From Malurus cyaneus samueli (Eukaryota > Chordata > Aves > Passeriformes > Maluridae), in assembly GCA_009741485.1 (NCBI GenBank), contig CM019230.1:9664230-9728229 (forward strand): DNA of 64,000 nucleotides, in the 5' to 3' direction. Numbering within the stretch: position 1 is the first letter of the stretch; every line of letters starts with the position of its first letter. Of the stretch, positions 50,125 through 64,000 are shown in pieces. A program made the position numbers and the translations under genes. Under the pieces are notes generated by a model that was given only the letters and a program-made list of their open reading frames with translations, had not been told where the DNA came from and did no database searches.

Positions 50125-52532
50125 CTGTGGGGAGACGTGGCACATGCTGAGTAGGAGCTGGCATTAAAGAATGGCTGTTGTCATTCTCCTTTTGTCTTCC
50201 CCCCAAAATTAAGATTGAATTTCTGTCATTGTTTTACTCAGCCATACCAAATTTTCCTGTTTGAGCCTCCATGCTAACAAAAGCCTTTCCAAAATGTTAA
50301 GACAATCTTGCTACAGCTCTGCAACAGAGGTGATTCTTAATCTTGTGATCACTGTGTTCACCAAATAAATCCAAACTCTGAAGGTAATGGAGAACTCTTC
50401 TCTCTTATGGAAAACTGGCACTTTCAGCAGATCATCCTCCTTCATTTTAGCAAGTTTTAACCTCTGGAAAAAGCACTCGAAATATAGAGTAAATTAAAAT
50501 GGTTGTAGTTTGTCAGATTTTTAACTGATTGTAGAACCTTCTAAATGCAACAAGGTTAGACACAAAATTAGGAAGCCTTTATGAGAAAAAAAATACATTC
50601 AATCAACAGGAATAAAGTATTCTTTGACTTTACTGAGAAAAAGTCTGAATGTTCTACACCCCCATTTATCTGATGCACTGTACTGAGCAGGGGGAGCACA
50701 CCAAAACACCACTGGCAGCAGAATCAAAATTGATTATCTTTTATGTACAACTGAAATTAAGTGAAGATATTTTAGGTTTGGCTGAAAGCAGAGAATGACA
50801 GAGATGAAAATTATTTCTGTGGATTTCTATTGCACATCATCTAAGAGCTCAGGAAAGGTTGAAAACTCATATTAAAATCTGACAGAAAGTGGCTGGAGCT
50901 TTGTAAACTTCTGTTTGTAAGTTCCACAATAAACATCCAAATAGGATGAATAAGGATTTTTTGTTTGGCTACCAAAACCCCACTTGATAGGTAGCATGGT
51001 GGGACAACCCTAAGGAAGTTTTAGTTGTGACTCCTTGTGCCAGATCAACATGTTTCCTGCTGGTGAGGATCTCCTCTCATGCTTGTTAGAAGTGTTTGGT
51101 ATGATGGAAAGAAAGAACTGAAAGCCTCTAAGAAATAATGTGGTGTGGGCAACATCTGGAAGGGAGAAAAATGCCATTAAATGATTTGCATTTAATAATT
51201 CATGAAGCTAAATATACACTCATGGTCATCCATGTAAGAACAAAAAATGTGTGCTTGCAACACATATCTGCGTGGGGTTTAGCTTTACACCTTTTGTCTA
51301 ACAGAGAACCATGAAGCCTTTGTGTTTTGCAATCCACTCTGCCCTCTGGCCAAATCCTTAACCCTAAAATAAGGTTGCAAGCACTTCTCCATCCCTCATA
51401 AGAAAAATTTGCTAGTGGGGATGAATTTTATAGGAGTTTTACCAGAAAAAAAAATCCTACCACTCAACTTCTGATATTTAAGATGTTTGTTAGGCCAATA
51501 CAGTACAGAGATCCTAAATACCTGGAAGAACTAATATGAGCAAATCTTATACTAAAGATCTGCCTTCAATTTAAATTAAATTGACTAAGTCATTTTATAC
51601 AGCTTTCCCAAACCATGAACAGATTTTAGGTAACAGAGTGTGCACAGAGCACATTTCTGCTCAGTGTTACCAGCCGTGGTGTTACCAGTACATCACGAGT
51701 AATGGGAGGGTACGTCATTGCCTTTCAATGACAATGAGATGTACAAAATTTGAGGCTGTTTTCAGGAAAGAAGCCATATGGAGCTGTGCCCTCTGGTTCT
51801 GCAGCCTGTGGTGCTCCTTTGCAGGAGCAAAACACAACTTGTTTTTGTAGCAAAACACAATCTGTCCCGCAAACGATCCCAATGACTATCACAAATGCTG
51901 GAGTACTTTGTAGATGTTGCCCTCTGTAATGAAAGCCTGACTGGGCTTGTTTAAACAAATCTATCTTGACTGATTCTTGAATAAAATACAGTCAAACAGT
52001 AAACACCAGATTCACTCATTCTCAAGGCGACAAAAGACCAGCATGACCCTACGAGGCCGGGCTGCCCACGTCCGCCCCGCGGGGCTCACAGACATAAATG
52101 AGGGCACAGTTTGATCTAATGCAATGAGCACTTTTCTCACTAATCAGGAATGAGGACTTATCTACGTGTCTCCAATTCAAATGAACACTAGCCACCATGA
52201 GCAGGCAACAGTCCTTCATGTCTCTTCTTGGACAGGAATGCAAAGGCTGGGAGTGTAAAGCCTTCCTCCACAGATGAACCCTGTTTTTGCCTCTCACCCA
52301 CATTGCTTCCCTGGACAGCCCTTGGTGCCAGCCCTGATCCTGGGTGTCTGCTGCCTTCACTTCAAACCAATGGATCAGAGAAATACCTTTAAAAAATATG
52401 GCTTTATCAAAAGGGAAGTTTTGTGGCTGGGACCTTCAAAAGAGTTGTGTGTTCCTGGTGGAGAACACATTTTTGTTTCTCAGTTTCTTCCTTTTTGCCT
52501 CTTTAGGTGAAGTTCCTGGAGGCACATCACAT

Positions 52533-52750
52533 AATCATAGAATTACAGAATGGTTTGTGTTGAGAGGGACATTAAAGCCCAACTTGTTCCAACCCCTCTC
52601 CTAAAGGCAGGGGCAACTTCCACTAAACCAGGGTGCTCCAAGACCCATCCAGTCTGGCCTTGAACACTTCCAGAGGTAGAGCAGCCACAACTTCTTTGGG
52701 CAATTTGAGGCAGTTTGATCAGTGTCTGTAATCATCCTAATGCTCTCAGT
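52533..52750 (-). mobile_element. CR1 LINE 3' fragment
   Basis: The plus strand reads 'AATCATAGAATTACAGAATG', then 'TTGTTCCAACCCCTCTCCTA', 'CCATCCAGTCTGGCCTTGAA' and the diverged 'GGGCAATTTGAGGCAGTTTG'. Reverse orientation, in the COX10 intron. Confidence 0.9.
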
Positions 52751-55700
52751 GGAGGGCATAAAGTCAATGGAGTGATTCCTCTCAAGCAGCTGAACTACTT
52801 TACTTTTAAAATCCTGAAAGCATCACATTTTCTACTTCTCTCCAATGTCTCCTCAGCAAAGAAGAGTAATTGTCGTCTGCCTTACAAAGGTCTGCTCCTA
52901 AAACTCCAACTGAGATTAGAAAGTCGAACTGTGATCTGATGACTCAGCTTTGTTATTTCTGTCTCTTAAAATACTATTTGGCATCACAAAGACACTGCAA
53001 TCAGAAATCAGAACTTTTCTTTCATCGTGAGATATGAGGTAGAGGAGAATAACTCACTCTCACATAAACTTTTCATGTTTACAAGGTGCAGAAGTATAAG
53101 CAATTCCTCACTGGGGAAAAGGAAATATCTGAGGAAAATGTAGAGAGATTTCAGTCACTGGTGATGCTTTTTCTGATTCAGTGACACTGCGGATTTTAAG
53201 ACAAGACTGAGCCCGGGTTTAAATCACAGCAGTTTAAGAATTCTGATTTCTATTAGTTTATGTCTTCTAGGGACCAGTGTGCATGTCCATGCTCACATTG
53301 CCTGTCAGTACTCAGGTACACAGGGTAAGGTTTGCTGATTTGACACATGCTCCTTGGACAGGCTGCCCACATCTCACCAAGGGACTACAAGAGACCAGCA
53401 GCTCATCCTGAGCTGGAGAAAGGCTGAGACACTGAGCTGTCACTGGATTTACCCCAATCATCTAAAGTTCACACAGTTCCTCCCACTAGAGCCTCCTGCC
53501 ACCATGCAGCCCATGTCAGCCTCAGGTCACAGAATTCTCACATGGTGCTTATAAGTGGCTGAGGAGTCTCTGATGGTTTTCTTCATCCTCAAACCATCCC
53601 ATGCAGTAAGTACAGGCTGGGGACAGATTCTGGTACATACACCTCATTTCACTTGGGCATTCACATTTGCCGAGTGAATTGCTCTCATGGGAATCTTCCA
53701 TCAGAAAACTGGCTAAGGAGCTAGCTCAGAAAACAAACATCTTGAGTAAGAAACTAGGTTTTACGATGGATTCTAGGGAGGAGCTGGTTTCAGTTATTTG
53801 GCTGATTAAAATCAGTTTTTGGAGAAATAATACAAGTGCCAAATTAATTCTCTTCAAATTTCAACTCTAAAATAGCCAGAATGACACAACAAAGGGCAAC
53901 TCTTAAAGGCAAACCACAATCTGGTTAGTTTTACCTCGTCCCTCTTCTCTCTTCTCCTCTCCTCTACTGACAACAAATATACCAAAATCTGCCTAATAAA
54001 AATGCTAAAAGGCATCTACTTTCAACTAAAAGCTTTTGAGAACTTCAGTTGACTAGGGATTAATCAAACTTTTCCTGATCCAAAGAAAACGTGTTGTCAT
54101 TTCTTTCCCAGGGAGTTCACCCAAGATGGCCCTACCCCAGTCACACTCCATAGAGAGCATCCAAAAGGAGAATGAGAAACAGGAGGAAGAATGAGGCCCA
54201 TGTTCTCTCATTCAGCTCTGGAGAGATGCTGTTGGTTAGGCCACGGAGGATTGCTTAAGCACAGTCTGAGAATGCTGGGAGAATGGGAGCAGGAAGGAAG
54301 AATACCACATGGGTACTATTCAGGTATCCCCTACACACATGAACATGAGACATGTATGCAGTCCCTCAACCAGAGGAGTGAGCAGACTTTGGACAATGCA
54401 GCAGTGTATTTAAATTCACGTGCAAAAACAAACTCTAAACTAGTTGCGACTTACAGATGTTCTGGTTATACATAAATAATAAGCTTACACACATGTGAAG
54501 GAATATATTTATTTAACAGGCTCCAGAATCATGGCTAATAGTACTTACTAACTCACAGCCTCACATGGAAAATTAGGAAGGGAAAACAAATAATTTGCCC
54601 ATCTATAAAATTAATGTAGTATTTTACCTATTTCACAGCAGCTTAATGTCTATAATAATCAACAGTGGGACTACTTACACAGGCTTTTCTGTGCTGTCTT
54701 TGGCAAAATATTTTGTGAAGATGATTGTCAAAGTAGAGTTTGAACTACAATCTAAGAAACAGTGTTAAAAATGGGGCAAAAGTTTAATGATTTAAAAGAA
54801 AACCTAAACAATTAAGAGCAAGATACAATTACCTCTTAAAATCTATCAATACTTAAAAATATGAAAAACTCCTGTATCAGCATCTAATGTTTCAACCTAT
54901 TCCTGTGAACAGATTGACACGCCCATACAAATCCTGAATAGGTGAATTCATGCAATCAGCAGTTGTACGCAATTCACGTTCAGATGTTATGCAAATAGAT
55001 AAGAAACTTAATTTGTGACCATGTGTTAATGGGAAACCAGACATGCCAAACATATTGACATAAAAGCGTAAGACAGAATGTAAACGTGCATTTAAGACTG
55101 GCTGCACATTTCTCAGGTGAAGTATAAGTGCGTATATCTGAAAATTGGATTCAAAGCCTAATGCAAAAGGCAATAAAACAAATCCTGTCTTCTCAGTCTG
55201 TCAAAAGCCTTACATAGACACAACGCCCACTTCTAAAAGGGTAAACTAAAAAACCCACAAACAATGCTCTTTTGTTTAGCTGCAGTATACCTGGAGTACC
55301 TTAATGGATCAGAATATGTAAATTCCCAGTTGATTATTGTGTATTAGACTGCAATATTATTGACAACTGTCCCTTAGGCCACAAGACCATGGATCCATTC
55401 TGCCAAATGCAGGGTGATCCTCTAAAATAAGCAGAGCAGGGATGGTGAAGGAAGAATCCAAGCATGTGCCTGGGGGACAAGGAGGGTGGGAAGAGAAGAA
55501 ACTTTATATTTAGAGTAATTTCCATATCCAAATTAAGCCAATACATATCCCTGTGTTCCTCTATGTGGAATTTTAGTAATGGCAAATACTCTGCAAAGAC
55601 TATGCCCTTTAATTAAAGTGCAATTTACTTACTTTTTGATGAGACAAAAACTGGGTTTGTGTTTTGGTGAGTTTTCTGTGCCATTCAAGATACAGGTTCA

Positions 55701-57493
55701 GCAAGACCACCGTGCTTACTCCCCTCACTCACCCACGGAAATGTTATTAAATTATTCCTGACTTCAGCATCCTCCACAGTGGCAGGTAAACAGTGCTGAG
55801 ACAACAGAGGTGAGACTGACGGCTCAGATTAATTTCAATATTGCTACTCTGGGCCTAAATTCCATCTGCATATAGTGTCAAAACAATTTGTTGTAACAAG
55901 AAGAGGAACAGCCTGAACCAGGCTCCTGCACAGATGGGCTGAAAATAGCAGGAGCTCGAGAAGGTATTTGGCAGACAAAGAGCACAAGTGTGATTCTCAT
56001 CTGCAACTACGTTTCACCATCACAGGCTGAGATATGATTCCACTGCATGAACGCTGTTCCAAAACCATAATTAAAATCAGATTTCAGGAGGAAGCATCAT
56101 AAGTTCCTTATTATTTCTGGAATCTGTAGGTACTAAAAACGTCCCCAGACTACTTGTCAGTACAAAGCTGCTGGAGGAAGCCCCCTCCTCTTTTTCCTAA
56201 TTTTTTCCAGGTCAGCAGTAAGTTCTTAAGGCTTCTGAAGCCACTTACAAACTCAGACAAAAGCATCAGCCTGAAGGTTTCACCTTTTTCCAATGGCAAT
56301 GAGAGGTTACACAAACAGAAGTGCAAGTCTCACCCTTTTGAAGTCTTCTGTGGCTGCAGAAGACCATAATCAAGACGGGGAGAGGATGCTCGTGGGAGAG
56401 TCCCACCTAAAACCATGCAGAAAACCATACTTCTCCCTAGCCACTGATTTAGTTTTGCTCATCTTCTGGCATCTTTTCAATTCCTGCAGCCAGGCAACAT
56501 TAAGAGTTGCCAAAAACAAGTCCCAGAGCAGGAGCTGTGCCTGTGGTCACTATGACTGTTGGACAGTACTGAGCTATAGCTCGATCAGCTCCCTCAGTGG
56601 AAGGAGCATCAGCCAAAAGTATTTTTTTAAAATTTATATTTATTTTCTTTAAGATCAGCACCCAAGAATGGCTGAACTCTCTCAGCAGCTTTTAGAGATG
56701 CACCAGAAAAATCAGGGAAGGCCATCAACTGCAGGAGTTAGAGAAGGCAATCCCATCCCATTTGGAGGAGACAGAAGGAATTGAGCATGTTACAAAGACT
56801 GTAAGAAGCCTTCCTGCTCCCAGGGCTGAGGTAACAGGGATGCAGGCCTGTCTCCTTTGAGTACACATCTGGACTTCATTTGTGCAATTTCCAGCCCTGC
56901 TTCCCCCGATGGACAGATGCCTGGAACTGGCAGTGGTGTTGTCTGCTGGCGCAAGTGCCACCGACACAGCTGACTGCAAGAAAGGAGCCAGAAGGCTGGA
57001 AAAAGCACATTTTGACCCAAATAGCAAAGGCAGCATCCCTGAAATTATTTTTGATGGAAGGTTAAAAAATCCCCTCATAGAGTTTCTATGTTCGAGGTAA
57101 GGCCAAGAGCATTCAAAGGCAATCAGTAATTATGGCAGAAAGCTGAATGATGGCAATCTACCAACTCTGAAATAAAACTTTAACTTTCCACACAAATACT
57201 TTCAGGCTGTGTATTTATACATTCAGTAATAAAAAACATATTCAGGACCACTGTCAGCTGTAAAAGTTCTATTGTAATAACAACACTACAAATTGGAACT
57301 GAAACTAGAACAACACTGCGTGGATCAGTAGCTTCATTGCTGATGAGTTAACTGAAATTATTCTAATTTTTTTTTTTTTACAAAAACCATTTGAATATTT
57401 TCCAAAGAGATCTACAGACAGATTAGGAGTGTACCTGATTGAAAAAACATCCACATTCAGATGTGAGATTCTCAATCAAAGAGGTTACATTAT

Positions 57494-57588
57494 GACCTGA
57501 TCTAGTGGGGTAGGGTCCATCCATGGCAGAGGGTCTGGAATTGACCTTTAAGGTCCCTCCCAACCCAAACCATTCTGGGATTCTGTAA
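57494..57588 (+). mobile_element. Short CR1 LINE tail fragment
   Basis: Contains 'GACCTGATCTAGTGGGG', 'CTTTAAGGTCCCTCCCAACC' and the tail 'CCATTCTGGGATTCTGTAA'. Plus orientation. Confidence 0.9.
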
Positions 57589-58545
57589 TACATCACGAGC
57601 CCTAAAAAGCATAGTTTTGAGGCTGCGGTTTTTAAGGACTCAAAGCAAAATACTTTTACATTCAACTACAACTTTCAATTACAGATTGGATTAGTCTCAA
57701 GGAAAGGTTTTTTTCCAATTAAAAGGAAAAAAAAAACCAACCTGTAACACTGGCAGAATGGACATGCTGCCAGACCTTTATTTCTCTCATGTATTTCTGA
57801 TTCAGCATCAGTAAGAAGCTTTACTTAACACAGGCAATTCAGGCTGTCATTTTTGATATTCTCTTCCACAGACACATTGTGGCTGAATATTATGGAAAGC
57901 TCAAGAACCTGCTGATTGAAGTTTAAATTTGCAAAGTACTAGAATTGTATTAAACTGAACAATGAGCTAAAATGGTAGTATTTTAAGGGAGAAAATGTTG
58001 AGATAGATCTTAATAGATATTCATTTATTCTCTTTCAGTCAGGCAAGAAAGTCCATGAGTCATGACAAGGGATGAGAGATGATGCAGTTTAAAACCAAAA
58101 TGTGAAAGTAAATTACTCTTTTAATTGGGAATTCAATTTTTCTTTACCAGCTGCAAATATCAGAATCCAGCTTGTCTATCAGTTACTGCTGAAGACAGAC
58201 AAGCAAATGGGTAGCTATATGAAGACTTTTTTTTTCTTAATGAATGATTTAATTTTGTCTTCCTAGATTAAGAAGCAGGATCTATATTCTGTCTCTGTCT
58301 GGTATCTCATCCCCAAAGTCATGTTGCTGGGGCAGTTCAGGCTCTGCATGTACCACAAGTATTGAATTTTATATCAAATCCCCTTCAATTGAGTGTACCA
58401 CTATTTTTAAGATTGCCAGAACACACTTGTTGCAATTTTGCCCACTTGTGTTTTTGTAAGTGTGTTTTTTGTGACTTGATTTCTGGTAATGACTATGATA
58501 GAGATGTTGCTAATCTGAGACTGGACAGTACTTTTTCCCAAACGT

Positions 58546-58570
58546 AAAAAAAAAAAAAAAAAAAAAAAAA
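58546..58570 (+). repeat. Homopolymer A tract
   Basis: Twenty-five consecutive A residues with no recognised retrocopy in front of them. Confidence 0.9.
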
Positions 58571-59892
58571 GGAAAATAATGGAAAAGTTTTAAACGTAAC
58601 TTGTAACATAAAATGTGAGCTGAGAGGAATTCATTGTTACGAGGAAGTATGAGACTGGTAGGTGCTCCCAAAAAATCTGAGGAGCTGGGTTACCCCAAAT
58701 AAACCTCTTTAAAATTCAGATCTCTGTGAAAGGAATCACCCCTAATACCTTTCCTTTCTCCACAGGGCCCAGTCAGGCCCATCCTGGCACCAACCTGGGC
58801 ATGATTTTGAATGACAGGTGGACCATCCGCAGGGAAACAGGGAAGGGTTCAATAGTCATGTCTAAATCTCCCAAGGAATGTCCTACAGTGAGAACTTGGC
58901 ACAAAGGGAGTTCAGTGACTGACAAACAGGTATTGCTGGCTAAGTCTCATCATGGAGTCGCCTGTTTGAGTTTTGCGTCTAAACTGCCACCAGTTCTGGC
59001 TTTGCCATCAAATACAATTGCTCAGAAGTGTATTCAGTGCAAATAAACACAGACTAGGATAAAATATTGCCTGTCTGTGTCAATTCATTTCTCTCCAAAG
59101 AAGTAATTTCTCTCCAGACCAAGCATGGAGCCCAGGCGACCCTGCCACGGCTCTGTATCATTGTATAAAAGCATAATCAACACTGTATTTTATCCAAAGT
59201 GGGGGCAATTTGTTCCCCTCATTCCTCAATAACTTCAGACGCAGATGTTCTGTCTCCCCTGTCAGAGCAAGGTGTTTGAAAACTATCATAAACAAACATG
59301 GCTGATTTAAAAGAACCATTTCATCCTGAAAGGGACACATCTCTATTTTATGCTTGAGTAAATCAAAATTGTCTTCATAGATTTTGATGAAGGTTTTCAC
59401 AAAGATGCCATGTGGATGCTAAGGCGATGCAAGAATTTCAACACAGCCACGGAAGGAGATCAGGAGTCCCTCCCTCCCTTAGCATCGAGCTTTCTCCTAC
59501 ATATCTCCTCGAGGCTCTCATTTTGACCAGTTTAACTCCCTGCAAATGACACCAGGATCTGTTTTTTTTTCATGGTTTCATGAGCCTGCCTTGAGGTTTG
59601 AGACCAGGTCTGGGATGAGATAGCTCAGTGCACCATGGGGAGACTTGCAGCTCAGACCAAAATAAAACTTTCACTCTGCCCTTTGTTATTAAGCAGACAT
59701 TCCAATTGGGCCTCATCACTTCACCTGGAAGTAAAGAATTACAAATAAAAATGACCTATACTTACAAAATGTTTATGCTCTTATTACATTTGCCATCCAC
59801 ACCAGAATGTTAATCATAACAACCCTGAGCAAGCCTGCGGAGCATCAACACACACGGGGTATATAGCTTTGTTAGGTAGGGAGTTGAAAGGG

Positions 59893-59934
59893 TAATAATA
59901 ATTATTATTATATATATTAATTATATTTAATAAA
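59893..59934. repeat. AT/TAA microsatellite-like tract
   Basis: The tract reads TAATAATAATTATTATTATA and continues as TATATATTAATTATATTTAA-like sequence. It is low-complexity AT with partial self-complementarity. Confidence 0.85.
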
Positions 59935-62900
59935 GCTTCCCTGCAGTCATGAAAATGTAAACATTTTTTTAAGTGCTTACAAGACAAACCTACAGTAAAT
60001 CTGAAAAATGTCCCCCATAATATTTAAACTAAATCCTCCTCTTTAACCAAACCTTAGAGCATGGCGGTTAAGTGGTCCATTCATTCTACTTCAAAAATCT
60101 CAGTTCTGTCTTTATTTAAGAGCCAGACACCACCTGACTAACAGGATGGAGAATATGGTGTCTCCAGAAACATTTTTCTGTGATTTAGAATGATTAAATC
60201 TAACATGTGCTTCTGCTGAGTTCTCAGCCAACATTTGGAAAGCAGTGGGTAAAGAAGTCTCAGGCCAGATCTCAATCCCGTTCAAAGAAAACTAACATTC
60301 TAAAGTATTTATCAACTGGATCTTCAAAAAATAAAAGAGAGAAGACAGTCCAGTTAGCTCAGCACGGGAACACTACTTGGAAACAGATTTCCAGGAGCAA
60401 TGAAAATGAGGGAATTAAGTTATTCCCTACAGCCAAGGAGAGCAGGACAAGAAACAAAGATCTGCCATGGGAATAAGATCAGGCTCTAAGCACCAGTGAG
60501 TGGAAGAGCAATGGAGCAGATGAGCCTGAAAAATTCCAAGTTCAGTCAGATGCTTTCTGCCCATCTGCAGATTCCCCTGCACCATTGCAAACGTGCCTTT
60601 GACACCCACAGCATGGGAAAACGCTACAGCAAACTCTTCAGAAGCCACCAAGTCTCACCTCAGAGATGCAGAGGATGAGGTGACGGTTGACTGTATTTTG
60701 GGATTCCTGTCTTGTTATCTAGGTAGATTATCTACAGTTACCATCTGGAGTTATGGGGATTTTTAGTGGAAAAACAAAACAAAAATCCCTTCATATACCA
60801 TCAAAGGGCATGAATAGAACACAATTACTGTCACACAGGCAGCAGTAGGAGCCATTGTGGCTCATACTCGTTTGCGGCATAATTTATAATTTTATACTCC
60901 TTGTGATTTTATGCCCCTCACAAAAAAAGAACTAAAAAAAAAGACATATCAAAGCGGTTCTCCACATATCTCAACTTCAGGAATGCAGCTTTTCTAGTCA
61001 CAGAGACTGAAGGGTAAGCATCTGTGTTCACACAGCTAATTAAAATGCAAGAAAAACCTCTTTTATATCAGAATGGCGAAGCTGGTAACATGTAAGTTAT
61101 AACTTATATGAAACATGATAAACTCTGTCCTTCACAGACAGAAATGCACTTCTACCATGACTCACTGTAAACAGATCTCAGGGTATAGCAGCTTCTAATC
61201 AGAGGCAGCTCCATAATGGACTTGTTGAGCCGTGACATTTCCTACACCACTTGGCACAGGGTGAATGATGACACTGTTGTGGTTAAACCAGATAAGGTTC
61301 AATACTAATACAGGGAACAAAGTGTTGGGGTTTTGAATGCATTAAGCCAGAATTTACAAACATGAACCTGAAATGTTTGACAGACATGGGAAGAAGAGAC
61401 ATCAGGCACTACCCCTAAGCTGGGGAAAGGATCTTGGGCTTTGAGCTTAAATTTTGTTTGTTTGTAAAAACTCACTTTAACATCACCTTTGGAGAAAATG
61501 ACTCATCACTAGCCAATTAAAGAGGAAAAGAGGCAATGGCTGCAATCAATGTCCAAGAGGCCCATTCATAACAGACACAAAGATGGCAGGATTAGTGCAC
61601 AATGGCTCAGTTCCTTCCAACTCCTGAGGCTCTACCCCCCTTCGAGGAGCTGACATGAGAGGATAAGACAACTCCATTAGGAGCCCATATCACTTCTCTG
61701 CAGCGCTCCCCACAAGCAGATGGAGCAGCTATTTAGCCAAATGCACCGTGACTCCTGCTTTATACATGAGCATCTGGGATGTTTCCTAATGTGGGGTGAG
61801 GCACAATGTACTCCGATTTATTAACTGTCCCGTGCACAATTAAAGATTCGGATAAATAATTTGGGGGTAAAGGCCCATCAGCCAAGCTGAAAAGCAGCAA
61901 GGCATGAGGGGCCAAGTGTTTCTGCAGGATTTATATTTACCAAACAGAACTGCCTGCAAAGGAATGTCTGTGTTGAGCTGTGGCAGAATGAGGCTTGGGC
62001 AGGAGTGAGCTAGAGAACCTACTGCTTCGTTTCAACTGAAATGAACTTAAATGTAAAGTTAATAAAACAACCCCCTTTATTGCCCAAAGAAACAAAATAT
62101 ATATGTAGTTAAAGCTATATAATTTCCTCCTAACACACATTTTGATCCGAGGATAATGTGCAGTATCACCATTTTTCGGTGCCTTCTACAAAAGGCCTCT
62201 AATACCTTAGAACCATTTAATCAACATCCCATGCAGGCAGTGAATAGATAATTGAAATATAAGTACTGTCATCCGTATCCCCTTTGGGAAAGTGACACAG
62301 TAAGCATTATATCATTCCATTAGATAATCCTTTGATGTGGGTTTTATTCTCATTAAAATATGTTTTAGCCCCAAGGTTTCTCTCCCCTGCCATGTCTCTG
62401 TGACATGGCCATGCCAGAAAAAAAAAATACCCCACTGTTCAAAAGGCAAGAAGTACATTTTTACAAGCAATTGTACATGCCAAAAATATAAATCTGCCTT
62501 TTTAATTTCTTGTTTACCAAACACAGTCAATGACAGCTCCTGGAAAACACAGGGTGGAAAAAAAAATGAAGGCAGGAGGGTGGTGGCGGGGAAGGAATGC
62601 ATTTACTTGTTTTCAAATAATAAAGCCTGAATACAACCAGGATAAGAAATTCTTGAAAAGGCTGCCGTGACAGTGTCTGCTTTGAATTGGGCCCTGTTTA
62701 AACAAAAGGAAAGCCTCCCACTGAAAAAAGAAACATTTTTATCATTCAAAAATATCTCAGGGCAGTCCCTTTAAAATGAGGTATTTTCTAAACAAAGTAT
62801 CAGAATGTTCCCCTGCAGGGAATGAGCATCTGATCTCTTAAAAATTATTATTCTTGAAGAACTGTAGGTTTATGGAGTTTTTATTTGTTTTAACTTAAGT

Positions 62901-63828
62901 AGAATGAAACCTGTCTGGAATGACCACCCAAAGGAGCAGAGCCACCAGCAAAGCAGGGCCTGAGCTCTAACGAGGACACAAAGTTGTCCCAAGGCCCTCG
63001 GGGAGGTTTTAAAACTTTGGCTTAACCAGGGCTAGCAGAATGCTTAACGCAGGTCTCAGTGTAAGCCCAGGACATGGTTTTTCCCTCAGTCACATCAGTA
63101 CAGCTCCACTAACATCAGTAGGATCATTCCTGATTTACATTAGTGTTAGCAAGCAAAGAATCAAGCTAATTACCCTCAGTGATTACAGGAAGAATTTTGT
63201 TTTCAAATGCACACATTTTTGCAGTGTGGACTGGCTTTGTTACGCTTGTAATAGTAGGATTGCTATAGGCAACAGAGTGGAAAAACTCAGCTTTACATAG
63301 AACTAGTCTTGAGTTAAAATGTGTTTCTGAATAAAATTTCACGTGTTGCTGTTTTCTATTTGTTCATGAACCGTCCAACTTGTGTATCTGGAATTTTAAC
63401 TACAGTTCACAAATACAAGCCATTGGTGAGAAACAGTACTAGCATAGGAGCCCTCTTTGGTCTGATTCTTCAAGAGTTTGGCTTATAGTTTAAACTGAGC
63501 CAAGTCAACATTGCACTCAGAAATGTCAGCATTTCTGCCTCCATTAACTGCAATAATCATTGACTGTGACCATGAGAAGTGGAAAGCTCACAGACAGAAT
63601 ATAGCTCCTTGGGCATTGCTAAGGGAAGAGGTTAATGGGATTCTTGGAAAAATATTCACCAAACGACACAAAGATTCATTTCTGTTGAAACATTCAGGGC
63701 ATTAGCTCTGTTGTGCCACCTTCTGACATTTTAACAGAGTTAAACTTCTAAAACGTGCATGAAAAATTACCTTGAGGGAAAATAATCAAAATAAGGAGAC
63801 TATCAATACATTCCACTTCAGTCTTAAA

Positions 63829-64000
63829 GAATCCCAGAATGGTTTGGGTTGGAAGGGACTCTAAAGATCATCTCTTTCCACCCTCTTGCATAGGCAGGGA
63901 CACCTTCCACCATCCCAAGGTGCTTCAAGCCAGGTCCAGTCTGGCCTTGGACACTTCCAGGGATAGGGCAGCTTCTCTGGGCACCCCAAGCCTGGGCCTC
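63829..64000 (-). mobile_element. CR1 LINE 3' fragment cut by the window edge
   Basis: The plus strand reads 'GAATCCCAGAATGGTTTGGG', 'TGGAAGGGACTCTAAAGATC', 'GTCCAGTCTGGCCTTGGACA' and 'CTTCTCTGGGCACCCCAAGC'. This is the reversed CR1 3' end and continues past the last base of the window. Confidence 0.93.

Larger units (their letters stand above)
50125..64000 (-). other. COX10: COX10 upstream intron (partial)
   Basis: The interval precedes the penultimate COX10 exon on the gene strand. I looked for the preceding exon, which should encode the motif around NSINQ and NRTKNRPLVRG, and did not find it, so the intron runs past the window end. Contents seen are three CR1 fragments (one cut by the window edge), a 25-base A run, an AT microsatellite and AT-rich stretches with many homeodomain-like TAAT motifs near 61.8-62.35 kb. 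No other gene was recognised. Confidence 0.75.

Noticed and set aside
50125..64000. Search for the preceding COX10 exon with the first Asp-rich motif
   Set aside because: No sequence matching the expected NRTKNRPLVRG-type coding was found by eye. A short exon could be missed, but none can be supported.

Overview
The window looks like nuclear DNA from a bird. It is AT-leaning vertebrate sequence with very few coding bases, and its only obvious interspersed repeats are 5'-truncated CR1 LINE fragments ending in avian-style 'ATTCTATGATTCTATGA' tails. It holds parts of two split genes, both on the minus strand: the last two exons of COX10 (heme A farnesyltransferase) and the first coding exon of HS3ST3B1 (heparan sulfate 3-O-sulfotransferase 3B1). 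From memory, human 17p12 has the same order and orientation, with COX10 followed downstream on the same strand by HS3ST3B1. The species cannot be named from the sequence; I saw nothing that separates a songbird from other birds.

Layout: 1-20545 is inferred to be HS3ST3B1 intron 1, because exon 2 is not in the window. Positions 20546-20982 are HS3ST3B1 coding exon 1, inside a CpG-rich promoter region (about 20280-21360). A CR1 copy sits just upstream (about 21530-21859). About 21860-34160 is intergenic and contains several CR1 copies, an orphan CpG-rich patch (about 28230-28685) and AT-rich stretches that may be regulatory. The putative COX10 3' UTR is 34161-35599, the terminal coding exon 35600-36042, the last intron 36043-49891, the penultimate exon 49892-50124, and the start of the preceding, still longer intron 50125-64000.

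The splice sites are internally consistent. The COX10 exons join in phase across a split glycine codon to give the C-terminal half of a UbiA-family heme farnesyltransferase. HS3ST3B1 exon 1 ends inside an arginine codon at a GT donor. The two genes are neighbours without any functional link: one serves mitochondrial cytochrome c oxidase assembly, the other Golgi heparan sulfate modification.

I found no undescribed multi-gene system. The most notable observations are: evidence in the HS3ST3B1 stem region for compensating one-base frame changes, from real indels or assembly errors; an upstream ORF overlapping the HS3ST3B1 start codon; a cluster of four AACGGGTCAA boxes (nuclear-receptor half-site-like) in the 5' part of intron 1; an orphan CpG island between the genes; a perfect 14-bp-arm hairpin; and a recent 62-bp tandem duplication in the COX10 intron. 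Apart from the exons, nearly every open frame here is a chance frame in non-coding DNA. No tRNA or rRNA gene, CRISPR array or intact transposon was recognised.
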